Positions 54,673 through 64,000 of a DNA stretch of 64,000 nt are shown here, in pieces. The notes under the pieces were generated by a model. It was not told the origin of the DNA. It was given only the letters and a program-made list of their open reading frames with translations, and did no database searches. The first letter of the stretch is position 1. Each line of letters opens with the position of its first letter. The stretch lies in NCBI RefSeq assembly GCF_001467535.1, contig NZ_LNZC01000004.1:1-64000 (forward strand). Direction: 5' to 3'. The stretch comes from Legionella worsleiensis (GTDB taxonomy: Bacteria; Pseudomonadota; Gammaproteobacteria; Legionellales; Legionellaceae). A program made the position numbers and the translations under genes.

Positions 54673-55431
54673 ATGTCTTACACGGTTAATAAATTAGCTC
54701 GTATCTCCGGAGTTAGTGCTCGCACCCTTCGCTTTTATGATGAAATTGGATTATTAAAACCAGCCTTTTATGGCGATAACCAATATCGTTACTATAAGGA
54801 AGAGCAGCTCCTGATGTTACAACAAATTTTATTTTTTCGTGAGCTTGGTTTCCCTCTTTCCGATATTCAACAGATTTTGAGCACTAATGATTTTGATAAA
54901 ATTGAATCATTAAAAGCCCATAAATCCAGGCTTCAATCTGATATAGATCGGACTAAAACTCTGCTAAAGACGATTGATAAAACTATTAAGTATTTAAAAG
55001 GTGAAACAAAAATGAAAAACGCAGAATTATATTATGGCTTTGATTCTGAAAAACAGAAGGAGCATGAAAAATATCTTGTTAAAGAGGGTATTGTTACTCA
55101 AGAGTTTTTGAATAAATGTAACGAGAATGTTAAAAATTGGAGTAATAAAGAAAAGAATGCCTTTATACAAGACATAGAACGCATTATGGATGAGGTTATT
55201 GCAGCCATTGAAAAGGAGGCAGCTCCATCCGATAGAAGTGTTCAAGCTCTAATGAAGCAACATTATGTATGGCTTGAGCGGACATGGACACCTAGCCATG
55301 CAAGCTATCTTGGACTAACTGAGCTTTATCAAACACCCGAGTTTAGAAAATTTTACGATACAAGACATCCTAAATTGCTTGAATTTATGGTGGAGGCGAT
55401 GAAAATATTTGCAGAACATGAGTTATCTTAG
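54673..55431 (+). CDS. MerR-family regulator with TipAS drug-binding domain
   Basis: The 252-residue protein begins YTVNKLARISGVSARTLRFY, the MerR winged helix, continues with RYYKEEQLLMLQQILFFRELG and a coiled-coil dimer helix, and ends in a TipAS domain (WSNKEKNAFIQDIERIMDE, LMKQHYVWLERTWTPSHASYLGLTELY). TipAL proteins activate promoters upon binding thiopeptide or other antibiotics. I place the start at 54673; the frame extends to 54646 but MSYTVNKL is the family start. The gene has its own MerR promoter, a terminator after it, and inverted 24-bp repeats around it. Confidence 0.9.
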   Translation: MSYTVNKLARISGVSARTLRFYDEIGLLKPAFYGDNQYRYYKEEQLLMLQQILFFRELGFPLSDIQQILSTNDFDKIESLKAHKSRLQSDIDRTKTLLKTIDKTIKYLKGETKMKNAELYYGFDSEKQKEHEKYLVKEGIVTQEFLNKCNENVKNWSNKEKNAFIQDIERIMDEVIAAIEKEAAPSDRSVQALMKQHYVWLERTWTPSHASYLGLTELYQTPEFRKFYDTRHPKLLEFMVEAMKIFAEHELS

Positions 55432-55439
55432 ATAAATAT

Positions 55440-55466
55440 CCTGCCGAACATTCGGCAGGTCTTTTT
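55440..55466 (+). terminator. Rho-independent terminator of TipAL gene
   Basis: CCTGCCGAACATTCGGCAGG followed by TCTTTTT: a 9-bp stem with a 2-nt core and a T-run, nine bases after the stop codon. Confidence 0.9.
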
Positions 55467-55489
55467 AAAGATGCATAATAAGATGCTAA

Positions 55490-55751
55490 TTACAATGTTT
55501 CACTCAGTACTTGGTCAATCATTCGTCTAGCGAACTTTGCTAAAACAGGATTTGAGTTTTTATAATAAGGCAGCATAATAACCGCTATTGACAAAGCCCA
55601 TCCACGTCCTCTTTCCCAAGTATCATCATCAATCTGGTCTAGATTTTCTCTAAATATTTTTCTTGAGTTGGCATTAGGTAAGCTCCAAGCAATAATAAGA
55701 TCACAAACAGGGTCGCCATTACCAACGTCAGCAAGCGTAGATACTGTCTTT
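55490..55751 (-). pseudogene. C-terminal fragment of an aminoglycoside phosphotransferase-like protein
   Basis: Read on the minus strand, the sequence ending at TAA 55490 encodes GNGDPVCDLIIAWSLP, then LDQIDDDTWERGRGWALSIA and ends VLSETL. GDPxCDLxxAW with RGRGWAL is a signature of the C-terminal lobe of APH-family kinases. The catalytic half is missing: the frame runs into the tmRNA 3' flank within about 20 codons. It is a truncated gene, probably cut by integration or rearrangement at the tmRNA locus. Confidence 0.7.
55728..55751 (-). repeat. 24-bp repeat, copy C at tmRNA 3' flank
   Basis: On the minus strand this block begins 13 bases after the tmRNA CCA end and is identical to 54516-54539 on the plus strand. 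It is a candidate attachment core or invertible-segment arm. Confidence 0.85.
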
Positions 55752-55763
55752 GGACAGTCAATA

Positions 55764-56168
55764 TGGTGGAGGCGGCGGGAATCGAACCCGCGTCCGCAAA
55801 TCCTCTGCCTTCAGCTCTACATGCGTAGCCTTGTCTTTTGATTTAACTGTGCATTCTCCGACAGGCAGGATACTACACAGCGATTCCCTGAGTTTCGCAC
55901 CTTAATTCGGGATGGATTAAGACACTAGCTTATCTCTTATGACCGTTGATTCGATACCGATAAGCGGGCTCGGTCGAACGGGATACTGGGTTTATTGGCC
56001 AGTACACAGTGATGGTTCAACTAAAGTGCTTATTAGGCAGCGATAGCTTCTCCACCAGCAAAGTTTTCATCGTTTGCGTTTATATTTAGTTGAGTCTGAT
56101 TTACGAGAGTTCTCATTCTCGGCATGCACCTCTGGTTTTGTAACCCACGTCGAAGCCAGGTCGCCCCC
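55764..56168 (-). ncRNA. ssrA: Transfer-messenger RNA
   Basis: The RNA begins GGGGGCGACCTGGCTTCGAC and ends CCCGCCGCCTCCACCA; the ends form a 7-bp acceptor stem with one G-U pair, and the tRNA-like T-arm GGTTCGATTCC is present. The tag frame (56077-56033 on the minus strand) reads ANDENFAGGEAIAA followed by TAA, with Ala as resume codon, matching the known Legionella tag. It rescues stalled ribosomes with SmpB. The 405-nt length is normal to slightly long. Its 3' end is a well-known integration site, and accessory DNA abuts it here. Confidence 0.97.
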
Positions 56169-56183
56169 AATTCGTACACTTTA

Positions 56184-56189
56184 ATTATA
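56184..56189 (-). promoter_or_regulatory. ssrA -10 box
   Basis: TATAAT on the minus strand, 16 bases before the mature tmRNA 5' end. Transcription should start a few bases upstream of the RNase P processing site. A -35 box is not clear. Confidence 0.55.
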
Positions 56190-56323
56190 ACATAAAATCA
56201 CAAGGTAAAATCATCCTGTTGTGAAATTTTATCAAATGGTATCTTCCCGCATTAATGACCGGGAGAAAACAAGCATTTTCTCCCGATCATTGATTCTTTT
56301 TTATGCTTTTTAACGATTGAATG

Positions 56324-58345
56324 CTATTCAGATTGAATACCATTATGACGCAGCAGGGCATCAACGGTGGCGGCACGACCTCTGAATTGCTTGTATGCGG
56401 ATGCTGCATTTTGCGAGCCGCCTACTTCTAAAATACACTTCAAAAAATCATGACCGGTCTTGGAGTTGAATATTCCTTCTTCTTCAAATCGAGAAAAAGC
56501 GTCACTGGATAATACTTCAGCCCAACTGTAGCTGTAGTATCCTGCAGCATAACCACCACTGAAAATATGGCTGAAACTGTGCTGAAACCGGTTGTAGGGT
56601 GCTACAGGGATAATGCTGGTTTTACAACGAACATCAGCAAGTATATCAGCCACCAAGGAGTTTGAATTACCTTTAAATTCCTGATGAATACGAAAATCAA
56701 ACATGGAAAACTCCATCTGTCTGAGCATGGCCATGGCAGATTGGAAGTTTTTTGCAGCCAACAAACGTTCAAATAACGCTGCCGGGAGTGGTTCACCTGT
56801 ATCTACGTGAGCCGTTAACAAAGACAAGGCGCTTTGTTCCCAACACCAGTTTTCAAAAAATTGGCTGGGTAATTCAACCGCATCCCATTCTACCCCATTA
56901 ATTCCTGAGGCGCTTAAGTAATCAACCTGGGTTAGTAAGTGATGCAAGCAGTGTCCAAACTCATGAAACAAAATGATTACTTCATCATGTGATAAGGTTG
57001 CTGGCTTCGTTGATGATGTTTTAGCGAAATTACAGGTCAGGGTAGCAATAGGAAGTTGTAAGGTTCCATCTTCAAGCCGTCTTCTGCTTTGCAGCGAATC
57101 CATCCAGGCACCGCCTCGCTTATTCGGTCTGGCATATAAATCGGTATACACATAACCTCTAACCTGATTGTGTTCATCAATAACTCCAAAACATTGGACG
57201 TCTTTATGCCACACATCAACACCAGGAATTTCTTCTATTGTCATTCCATACAGTTTTTTAACTATGGCAAATAAACCCTGCATTACTGTAGGTTGAGGAA
57301 AATACGGGCGCAACTCCTCCTGCGATAACGTAAAGAGATTCTGTCTTCTTTTTTCGGATAAAAAAGCAACATCCCATGGTTTTACAGGTGCTAGAGCAAA
57401 TTGTTCTGCGGCAAACTGTTCTAGTTGAGCAAATTCATGCTGTGCTTGATTCCGGGCTTTATTAATCAAATCCGTCATAAACTGAATGACCTGATCCGTT
57501 GACTCCGCCATTTTAGTGGCCAGCGAGAGTTCTGCGTAATTATTGAACCCGAGTAACTGAGCTTTTTCATGACGCAATGCCAGTTGTTCGTTAATTAAAT
57601 CTGTATTGTCAAAAGAACCGGCATTAGGCCCCTGATCTGAGGCTCTTGTGACATAGGCCTTATAGATTTCTTCACGTAAGCTCCTGTCTTGTGCGTGAGT
57701 AATAACCGCTTGAAAACAGGGATACTCCAAAGTCAAAATATAACCGTCTTGACCTTTCTCTTCAGCCAGCGCCCTTGCCGTATTCATGGCATGTTCTGGC
57801 AATCCGGCCAATCGATTGGCATCGGTAATGTGCATGGTAAACGCCTGTGTGGCATCGAGCACATTATTGCCAAACTGACTAGACAGCTCAGCTAAACGGG
57901 CTTGAATTGCTTCGAAACGTTTTTTTTGTTCGCTGGAAAGCGCAACGCCAGATAACTCGAAATCAAGCAGACTGTCCTCGATTATTTTCTGTTGTGCTGA
58001 GTTTAAAGCGTGTTTATCAATAGATTTAATCGCTTCATACAACTGATGATTGTGACCTATTGCAGCTTCATAGGCGGATAACAATGGCAAACACGCATCA
58101 TAACAGTCACGCAAAGCCTTGGAGTCCATGACTCCATGCAAATGAGCCATAGGCGACCAAAATCGCTCCAGCGAATCAGCCAGATCATCCAGAGGATACA
58201 TCAGATTATCCCAGGTATAATGCTGATTTTCCTTAAGGACAGAATCTATTTGTTCCAAATGACTTTTTAATAAGGCTTCCAAATGAGACTTAAATCCAGC
58301 AATGTCTATATGGCTAAATTGTGGTAATCCGACTGGCGATGACAT
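56324..58345 (-). CDS. prlC: Oligopeptidase A
   Basis: The 673-residue protein is an M3-family zinc metallopeptidase. LFHEFGHCLHHLL carries HExxH, with the third ligand Glu in the following GVEWDAVELPSQF helix. The start at 58345 follows AAGG; an in-frame alternative is 58387. PrlC degrades small peptides such as cleaved signal peptides in the cytoplasm. Length and order match the E. coli protein. It is transcribed on the same strand as the tmRNA gene, upstream of it. Confidence 0.93.
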   Translation of the reverse strand: MSSPVGLPQFSHIDIAGFKSHLEALLKSHLEQIDSVLKENQHYTWDNLMYPLDDLADSLERFWSPMAHLHGVMDSKALRDCYDACLPLLSAYEAAIGHNHQLYEAIKSIDKHALNSAQQKIIEDSLLDFELSGVALSSEQKKRFEAIQARLAELSSQFGNNVLDATQAFTMHITDANRLAGLPEHAMNTARALAEEKGQDGYILTLEYPCFQAVITHAQDRSLREEIYKAYVTRASDQGPNAGSFDNTDLINEQLALRHEKAQLLGFNNYAELSLATKMAESTDQVIQFMTDLINKARNQAQHEFAQLEQFAAEQFALAPVKPWDVAFLSEKRRQNLFTLSQEELRPYFPQPTVMQGLFAIVKKLYGMTIEEIPGVDVWHKDVQCFGVIDEHNQVRGYVYTDLYARPNKRGGAWMDSLQSRRRLEDGTLQLPIATLTCNFAKTSSTKPATLSHDEVIILFHEFGHCLHHLLTQVDYLSASGINGVEWDAVELPSQFFENWCWEQSALSLLTAHVDTGEPLPAALFERLLAAKNFQSAMAMLRQMEFSMFDFRIHQEFKGNSNSLVADILADVRCKTSIIPVAPYNRFQHSFSHIFSGGYAAGYYSYSWAEVLSSDAFSRFEEEGIFNSKTGHDFLKCILEVGGSQNAASAYKQFRGRAATVDALLRHNGIQSE

Positions 58346-58404
58346 GTTATACCTTGATCTGATTATTGGTGCTTCAAAGCATAGCACATCAAGTGATGAA
58401 CACT

Positions 58405-59730
58405 CTATCCATAACGCAACGAAGTCCGATCGTCGCTGGGAAGATCTGCTGTATTTTCCAAAACAGTGTCGCCTTTAACCTGGTCATTATTGTTTTTGGC
58501 AAACACCCCAAACCGGGTAACGCCAGAGGGTTTTTCAACCGTATCATTAGGCCGAAACTGCTCCAAATTACGAGTAAGCGCAAAGGAAGCCATCCATATG
58601 GCGATCAACGAAACAGCACCAATGAAAGGGATAACTGCATTTGCGGCCAGAAATGGGAGAGCAAGACACATAGCCCAAAACACCGCTACAGTACCGGCAA
58701 GAACTAGTCCTAATCTTAAGGTTTCAAACTCGATACGGTGCTTAAGAAAGTGCTGATATTCTTCAATGGCATTTTTGGTTACGTCATCATCACAAGCCAG
58801 ATAGATTTTTTTATAATCATTTTGCACGCCATAAAGCCTGTTAAGTTCAATAAACATCCTTAAACTGGCATTGGCAACATCAAAAGCAAAAGCGATCATG
58901 GTGAAATAAAAAGATAAGGGAGCCAAGGCGCCTACTAATACAAAACAATTAAGCAACCCCACTCCTACCCAAACCAAATCATTACCCAGTTCAAACCAAC
59001 GGCGTTGTATTTGCGCCTGAAAACGAATATGCCAGTCCAGTTCCTGCTCTAGTGCATTTACGTCAGACCACGCAATACTGTGTTTTGCTAAAAGAAAAAG
59101 GTTAGTGGTCAAACGTGGGATGAAAAAACACCAGGCAATATAGTCAAAAAAAGGATTAGTATAAAAATCCATCAGCCGAACAAATTCTTTGTATTGTGGA
59201 GAACCGGTTACAACGAGATTTAAAAAATTTAAAAATCGTTTCGTACGAGTAAGAAAGAGTCTGAGCCAATTCAGCTGGGCGGTATTATCCCGGATGTATT
59301 GTGCGAATGAAAATTCAGGTTGTTCTGGATTTTTTATCCTTTCTTCAGGAAGAAAAGTCATCCCCGCCATGTCCTCAAGCAACGCTTTGTAAATTTGTTG
59401 ATGTCGGCGTAACCGCTCAACTTCACGAGGAACAACGAGATAATTAAGGTAAATTTCCTCTAACAATTGCGCCAACATTAAGGCAGTTTGTAACTCGCCA
59501 ATGACTTGTTTGGCGTTTATTTGCTTGGGATGATCAAAGTGATGCCTGATTTGATGGCATAAAATGCTGTATTCCATATTCAGCACGGGATGATGCAATA
59601 CAATTTTTTTATAAAAATCAGAACCAAGAAGCTTGATGCGCTTATCAAAAGACCATTGCAGAGAATTACCCTCTGCCATTTGGGGCAAATCTGGAACAAT
59701 GCTGCGTAAGCGCAAGATAACTGGCATCAT
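58405..59730 (-). CDS. Multi-pass membrane protein of unknown function
   Basis: I do not recognise this 441-residue protein. The first 230 residues are soluble and mostly helical, with Arg-rich stretches. Two long hydrophobic regions follow at about residues 248-292 and 343-390, each long enough for two membrane passes (LVWVGVGLLNCFVLVGALAP; LVLAGTVAVFWAMCLALPF). The last 45 residues are polar and Asp-rich, ending LPSDDRTSLRYG. The polar tail and paired hairpins resemble some membrane-inserting Legionella effectors, but there is no direct evidence. It is divergent from tkt. Confidence 0.65.
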   Translation of the reverse strand: MMPVILRLRSIVPDLPQMAEGNSLQWSFDKRIKLLGSDFYKKIVLHHPVLNMEYSILCHQIRHHFDHPKQINAKQVIGELQTALMLAQLLEEIYLNYLVVPREVERLRRHQQIYKALLEDMAGMTFLPEERIKNPEQPEFSFAQYIRDNTAQLNWLRLFLTRTKRFLNFLNLVVTGSPQYKEFVRLMDFYTNPFFDYIAWCFFIPRLTTNLFLLAKHSIAWSDVNALEQELDWHIRFQAQIQRRWFELGNDLVWVGVGLLNCFVLVGALAPLSFYFTMIAFAFDVANASLRMFIELNRLYGVQNDYKKIYLACDDDVTKNAIEEYQHFLKHRIEFETLRLGLVLAGTVAVFWAMCLALPFLAANAVIPFIGAVSLIAIWMASFALTRNLEQFRPNDTVEKPSGVTRFGVFAKNNNDQVKGDTVLENTADLPSDDRTSLRYG

Positions 59731-59989
59731 GATGTCCTGAAATTACCTATTGAATATCCAATTTGTTTTATTGGTCTTAATTATTGGCTTCTGTATAAAA
59801 ATATTCCATCCAATTGAGAATAGGGATACAAAAACAGGCGCATTATGACAAAAAATGGACAATAAGTAAAATTTTAAAAACATTAAAGTATAGAATTTAC
59901 ATCAGTTACAACTAAAAATGAATGGTTTTCTTGCTGATTTATGCCTTCTGAGCGACAATAGCGCCTCAGTTAAATGCATAAGAGTTCGC

Positions 59990-61996
59990 ATGAATCTTTC
60001 TAAAGAATTAGCAAATGCTGTTCGTATATTAAGCGTTGATGCCGTAAACCAGGCTCAATCCGGTCACCCTGGAATGCCATTAGGTATGGCGGATATAGCT
60101 ACTGTTTTATGGAAAAAATTCTTGAAATTTAATCCACGAAATCCCCAATGGTTCAACAGAGACCGGTTTGTGTTATCTAACGGACACGGTTCCATGCTGC
60201 TCTACTCCCTTCTTTACCTGACAGGATATAATTTATCTCTTGACGAACTTAAAAATTTTCGCCAGCTGCATTCTAAAACGCCCGGTCATCCAGAGTATGG
60301 ACATACCCCCGGAGTAGAAACTACGACAGGCCCCTTAGGGCAAGGCTTGGCTAATGCGGTGGGTATGGCTTTAGCCGAAAAAATACTGGCCAGTCAGTTC
60401 AATCGTGATCAATTTGAACTCGTCAATCATCACACCTATGCTTTTGCAGGAGACGGTTGCCTGATGGAAGGTATTTCGCACGAGGCCTGTTCACTGGCGG
60501 GCACTCTGCAACTGGGAAAACTTATCGTATTTTACGATGATAATGGCATATCCATTGATGGTAAAGTTGAAGCCTGGTTTACTGATGATACTGTTGCCCG
60601 TTTCAGAGCATACAACTGGCAAGTGATTGAACAGGTTGATGGCCACGACATGAATGCCATTGAACAGGCCATCATTGAAGCCCGTGCCAATACAACGCAA
60701 CCTACTCTCATTCAGTGCAAAACCATCATTGGACTGGGATCTTCTGTTGCCGGGAGTGAAAAATCGCACGGCTCGCCACTGAGTGCTGATGACATTCGGC
60801 AAGTAAGGGAATTTTTCAACTGGCCACATGCACCTTTCGTCATTCCTGATGCTCTTGCCCAACAATGGAACCATATAGAGCAAGGTGAGAAGGAAGAACA
60901 GCACTGGTTGCAACTGCACCATGAATACCAACAATGCTATCCTGAGAAAAACTACGAATTTTTACGCCGTATTAATGGCGACCTGCCCGACAACTGGCAA
61001 GAAGCTTCTGCAGCCTTTATCAATCAATGCCGAACAAACCAAAAGGCAATAGCGACAAGAAAAGCATCCCAACAGTGTATTGAATACTTTGCCGCTTTGT
61101 TACCCGAAATGCTTGGTGGCTCGGCTGATCTGACCGGCTCCAACAACACCGACTGGTCAGGAAGCAAGGCGATAACACCTAAAGATTATTCTGGAAACTA
61201 TGTGTATTATGGGGTGAGAGAATTTGCAATGGCAGCCATCATGAATGGTCTTGCTGTTCATGGTGGATTCATTCCTTATGGTGGTACCTTCCTGGTATTT
61301 TCAGATTATGCACGTAACGCTGTTCGTTTGAGTGCGTTAATGAAGCAAAGAGTCATTTATGTCTTTACTCATGATTCAATAGGATTGGGAGAAGATGGCC
61401 CAACCCACCAGCCTGTAGAGCATGCCGCCATGTTGCGTATGACTCCAGACATGACCGTCTGGCGCCCTGCTGATTTAATGGAAACCGCAGTTGCCTGGCA
61501 AGATTCTCTAGCCCATCATAACGGGCCTGCGTCTTTACTTCTGTCACGTCAAAATCTACCCGCTCTACCTCACAGTGAGCAGGCCGCTGAGTTAATTAAA
61601 AAAGGCGGATACATTATCAAAGATTGCAATGGAACACCGAATGCAATACTGATAGCAACCGGTTCGGAAGTACATCTGGCCCTTTTAGCCGCCGAAGAAG
61701 CTGCAGCGAAAGGATTAAAAATCAGAGTAGTATCCATGCCCTGCGGTGAGCGATTTCTTGCCCAGGAACTTTCCTATAAAAATGAAGTATTACCTGATAA
61801 TGTTCGAATTCGTATCGCTATAGAAGCAGGCAGCACTGCCTATTGGTATCAATTTGTGGGGCTGGATGGCGCAGTGATAGGTTTAGACAGTTTTGGCGTT
61901 TCTGCACCAGCAGCAGCAGCTTATACCAGCCTGGGAATTACTCAGGAACGTATTTTGAACACTTTGGAACGATTAATAAAACAAACACTAGTGTAA
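59990..61996 (+). CDS. tkt: Transketolase
   Basis: The start at 59990 (MNLSKELANAVRILSVDAVN) gives 668 residues, the usual length; the frame extends to 59918 without family similarity. Thiamine diphosphate binding is shown by GHPGMPLG, FVLSNGHGSML and GDGCLMEGISHEA. The pyrimidine domain has YGGTFLVFSDYAR and THDSIGLGEDGPTHQPVEH. Transketolase transfers two-carbon units in the pentose phosphate pathway. It is followed by gap and pgk in the same orientation. Confidence 0.95.
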   Translation: MNLSKELANAVRILSVDAVNQAQSGHPGMPLGMADIATVLWKKFLKFNPRNPQWFNRDRFVLSNGHGSMLLYSLLYLTGYNLSLDELKNFRQLHSKTPGHPEYGHTPGVETTTGPLGQGLANAVGMALAEKILASQFNRDQFELVNHHTYAFAGDGCLMEGISHEACSLAGTLQLGKLIVFYDDNGISIDGKVEAWFTDDTVARFRAYNWQVIEQVDGHDMNAIEQAIIEARANTTQPTLIQCKTIIGLGSSVAGSEKSHGSPLSADDIRQVREFFNWPHAPFVIPDALAQQWNHIEQGEKEEQHWLQLHHEYQQCYPEKNYEFLRRINGDLPDNWQEASAAFINQCRTNQKAIATRKASQQCIEYFAALLPEMLGGSADLTGSNNTDWSGSKAITPKDYSGNYVYYGVREFAMAAIMNGLAVHGGFIPYGGTFLVFSDYARNAVRLSALMKQRVIYVFTHDSIGLGEDGPTHQPVEHAAMLRMTPDMTVWRPADLMETAVAWQDSLAHHNGPASLLLSRQNLPALPHSEQAAELIKKGGYIIKDCNGTPNAILIATGSEVHLALLAAEEAAAKGLKIRVVSMPCGERFLAQELSYKNEVLPDNVRIRIAIEAGSTAYWYQFVGLDGAVIGLDSFGVSAPAAAAYTSLGITQERILNTLERLIKQTLV

Positions 61997-62074
61997 CCCG
62001 CACCTTTTAAACATCAAAAGGATATACTTGCGAAAAACAGGTATGAGTAGGGCACCTCAAATCGGAGAAATAGC

Positions 62075-63067
62075 ATGGCAATACGAGTCGCGATTAATGG
62101 CTATGGTCGCATTGGTCGTTGTATTTTACGTTCAATTTTTGAATACAACAGACAAAATGAATTTGAAGTTGTGGCAATCAATGATTTATCAGGAATAGAT
62201 GTCACCGCACATTTAACCCGTCACGATTCGACACATGGTCATTTTGGATCAAGTGTATCAGTTGAAGGGAATACACTCATTGTTGATGGCCATAAAATTC
62301 AGGTTATAGCAGAACGTAACCCGTTAAATTTACCCTGGAACACTTTGGATATTGATATTGTGTTTGAATGTACCGGTTTCTTCACCACCAGAGATGCAGC
62401 GATGCAACACATTACTGCCGGGGCTAAAAAGGTACTGATTTCAGCGCCAGGCAAAGAGGTCGATGCCACCATTGTTTATGGAGTCAACCATCATCTTCTG
62501 AAAGCAAGCGACAAGATAGTATCTAACGCATCGTGCACCACTAATTGCCTTGCTCCAGTTGTCAAACCATTACATGACGCATTGGGAATAGAACATGGCC
62601 TGGTTAACACAGTTCATGCCTATACCAAAGATCAAATGTTGCTTGACGGCAGCCACAAAGATTTACGCCGCGCTCGTTCAGCGACGCAATCAATTATTCC
62701 AACCAAAACAGGTGCTGCGGCAGCTGTAGGCCTTGTTTTACCAGAGCTAGCCGGTAAGCTGGATGGTTTTGCCATGCGTGTTCCTGTTCTTAATGTTTCG
62801 GTAATTGATTTAACCTTTACCGCAAAACGCAACACAACCGTTGAAGAAGTAAATAGTATTGTTCGCCAGGCAAAAAGCCGTATTTTACAAATAAACGATG
62901 ACCCATTAGTGTCTTGTGATTTTAACCACAATCCCGCATCATCAATATTTGATGCAACTCAAACGAAAGTATTAGGTAACCTCGTTAAAATCGTTGCCTG
63001 GTATGACAATGAATGGGGATTCTCCAATCGTATGCTCGACACAGCCCACCAAATGATGAATTGTTGA
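62075..63067 (+). CDS. gap: Glyceraldehyde-3-phosphate dehydrogenase
   Basis: The 330-residue protein has the Rossmann NAD motif [13 protein letters not shown] at the N-terminus, the catalytic Cys in [12 protein letters not shown], and [11 protein letters not shown] and [12 protein letters not shown] signatures. It oxidises glyceraldehyde-3-phosphate with phosphate to 1,3-bisphosphoglycerate. It follows tkt by 78 bases and precedes pgk by ten, which is the common gammaproteobacterial order. Whether it is GapA or Epd (erythrose-4-phosphate dehydrogenase) type cannot be fully decided, although a pgk neighbour occurs with both. Confidence 0.93.
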   Translation: MAIRVAINGYGRIGRCILRSIFEYNRQNEFEVVAINDLSGIDVTAHLTRHDSTHGHFGSSVSVEGNTLIVDGHKIQVIAERNPLNLPWNTLDIDIVFECTGFFTTRDAAMQHITAGAKKVLISAPGKEVDATIVYGVNHHLLKASDKIVSNASCTTNCLAPVVKPLHDALGIEHGLVNTVHAYTKDQMLLDGSHKDLRRARSATQSIIPTKTGAAAAVGLVLPELAGKLDGFAMRVPVLNVSVIDLTFTAKRNTTVEEVNSIVRQAKSRILQINDDPLVSCDFNHNPASSIFDATQTKVLGNLVKIVAWYDNEWGFSNRMLDTAHQMMNC

Positions 63068-63077
63068 GGGATAACTC

Positions 63078-64000
63078 ATGAATCTGATTAAAATGAGTGA
63101 CATAGACCTTGCGGGTAAACGAGTTTTAATTCGCGAAGATCTTAATGTGCCCATTAAAGACGGGATAATTACCAGCGACCAAAGGTTGCGTGCCGCATTA
63201 CCAACGTTGACTTCAGCACTGGATGCTGGTGCGGCGGTAATGGTACTCTCACACCTGGGACGACCCGAAGAAGGCCGCTACGAAAGCCGCTTTTCGTTAG
63301 AGCCTGTTGCAGATTATCTTCAGAAAAATCTTGACTACCCCGTCCGTTTTGTTAGTGAATATCTTGATGGTATTGAGATTAAACCCGGTGAATTGGTTAT
63401 TTGCGAAAATGTTCGATTTAATCCTGGTGAAAAAAGTAATGATGAACATCTGGCAAAAAAATTAGCCCAATTGTGCGACGTATTCGTGATGGATGCTTTT
63501 GGAACCGCTCACAGGGCACAAGCATCAACTTATGGTGTTGCCCAATATGCTCCTGTAGCTGTGGCCGGTCCATTATTAGTTCGTGAGCTTGAAGCATTAC
63601 AGCATGTTCTTAAAAATCCGCAAAAACCTATTGTTGCCGTTGTTGGCGGAGCAAAAGTCTCAACCAAACTCAGTTTACTCAAACAACTGGTTGGCATGGT
63701 AGATTATTTAATTCCAGGTGGAGGAATAGCCAATACGTTTCTTAAAGCCCAGGGATTTGAAATAGGTGTATCCTTGTATGAGCCTGATTTACTGGATGAA
63801 GCACGCCAGATCCTGAAACTGGCAGAAGAAAAAGGGTGTAAGATTCCTTTGCCTAAAGATGTAGTGGTTGGTAAAACATTTAGTGAAACATGCCCAGCCT
63901 TTAACAAAACATTAGCGAATGTTGCGACTGACGACATGATTCTCGATATTGGGCCTATGACCATCAGTGATTATGTGGACATCATTGATGAGGCAAAAAC
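63078..64000 (+). CDS. pgk: Phosphoglycerate kinase, 5' part
   Basis: The frame begins [20 protein letters not shown] and runs off the window after 307 codons of an expected 390 or so. PGK motifs are [36 protein letters not shown] and [13 protein letters not shown]. It makes ATP from 1,3-bisphosphoglycerate in glycolysis. GAGGGA lies just before the start, and the gene is ten bases after gap, so the two are probably cotranscribed. Confidence 0.95.
   Translation, partial: MNLIKMSDIDLAGKRVLIREDLNVPIKDGIITSDQRLRAALPTLTSALDAGAAVMVLSHLGRPEEGRYESRFSLEPVADYLQKNLDYPVRFVSEYLDGIEIKPGELVICENVRFNPGEKSNDEHLAKKLAQLCDVFVMDAFGTAHRAQASTYGVAQYAPVAVAGPLLVRELEALQHVLKNPQKPIVAVVGGAKVSTKLSLLKQLVGMVDYLIPGGGIANTFLKAQGFEIGVSLYEPDLLDEARQILKLAEEKGCKIPLPKDVVVGKTFSETCPAFNKTLANVATDDMILDIGPMTISDYVDIIDEAK

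Noticed and set aside
55764-55785. Duplicate of the tmRNA 3' end as an att site elsewhere in the window
   Set aside because: I looked for a second copy of the GGTGGAGGCGGCGGG block and found none, so an island bounded by tmRNA repeats cannot be claimed from this window.

Overview
The window looks like a chromosomal segment of a Legionella-type gammaproteobacterium. The reasons are its low GC content by eye, a tmRNA tag reading ANDENFAGGEAIAA, a periplasmic-type catalase-peroxidase, several large orphan proteins with polar C-termini of the kind seen on Dot/Icm substrates, and the gene order of its housekeeping blocks. The genus is an inference from family knowledge; the species was not determined.

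Layout. 1-8 kb: a small secreted DUF3421-repeat protein, then a minus-strand envelope operon lptD-surA-pdxA-folA whose last three genes overlap or nearly touch. Divergent from it are amgK and murU (peptidoglycan sugar salvage). 8-16.6 kb: a candidate effector, a long FadE acyl-CoA dehydrogenase, a CYTH-like protein with a half-size ChrA and polyphosphate kinase, then epmB divergent from efp. 16.7-19.3 kb: a Tyr-rich lipoprotein, an SDR and a methyltransferase. 19.4-28.2 kb: two adjacent orphan genes encoding 1361 and 1565 residues. 28-35.7 kb: a NiCoT transporter, an MCE lipid-transport operon with no ATPase gene, a peptidoglycan amidase, a DUF945 protein and a class A beta-lactamase-like protein. 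35.8-40.2 kb: a GIY-YIG gene flanked by inverted hairpin repeats, then zur divergent from a His-rich P1B-type ATPase with altered catalytic motifs, with a perfect Zur-box palindrome between them. 40-45.7 kb: carbonic anhydrase, an outer-membrane-protein remnant, KatG and an FAH-family enzyme.

From about 45.7 to 55.76 kb the content is accessory. It holds a REP/BIME-like palindrome, MazG with a small zinc-ribbon ORF, a CoiA-like protein, a HTH-ImmA/PIN toxin-antitoxin-like pair, a REP-associated transposase with inverted ends, a Fic protein, an orphan DUF6088 protein, a cupin, a nitrilase-like gene broken by a single amber codon, a TipAL-type MerR regulator, and a truncated phosphotransferase ending at the 3' end of the tmRNA gene. 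The tmRNA 3' end is a classic integration site, but no integrase was seen. From 55.76 kb on the window is core again: ssrA, prlC, a membrane protein, then tkt-gap-pgk of central carbon metabolism, with pgk cut by the window edge.

The strongest unusual signal is a family of 31-bp hairpin elements of the form CCTACGT + 7-bp stem + 5-nt loop + ATCCA. Four copies form two inverted pairs. Their stems differ between and within pairs but are kept by compensating substitutions. One pair brackets a GIY-YIG nuclease gene.
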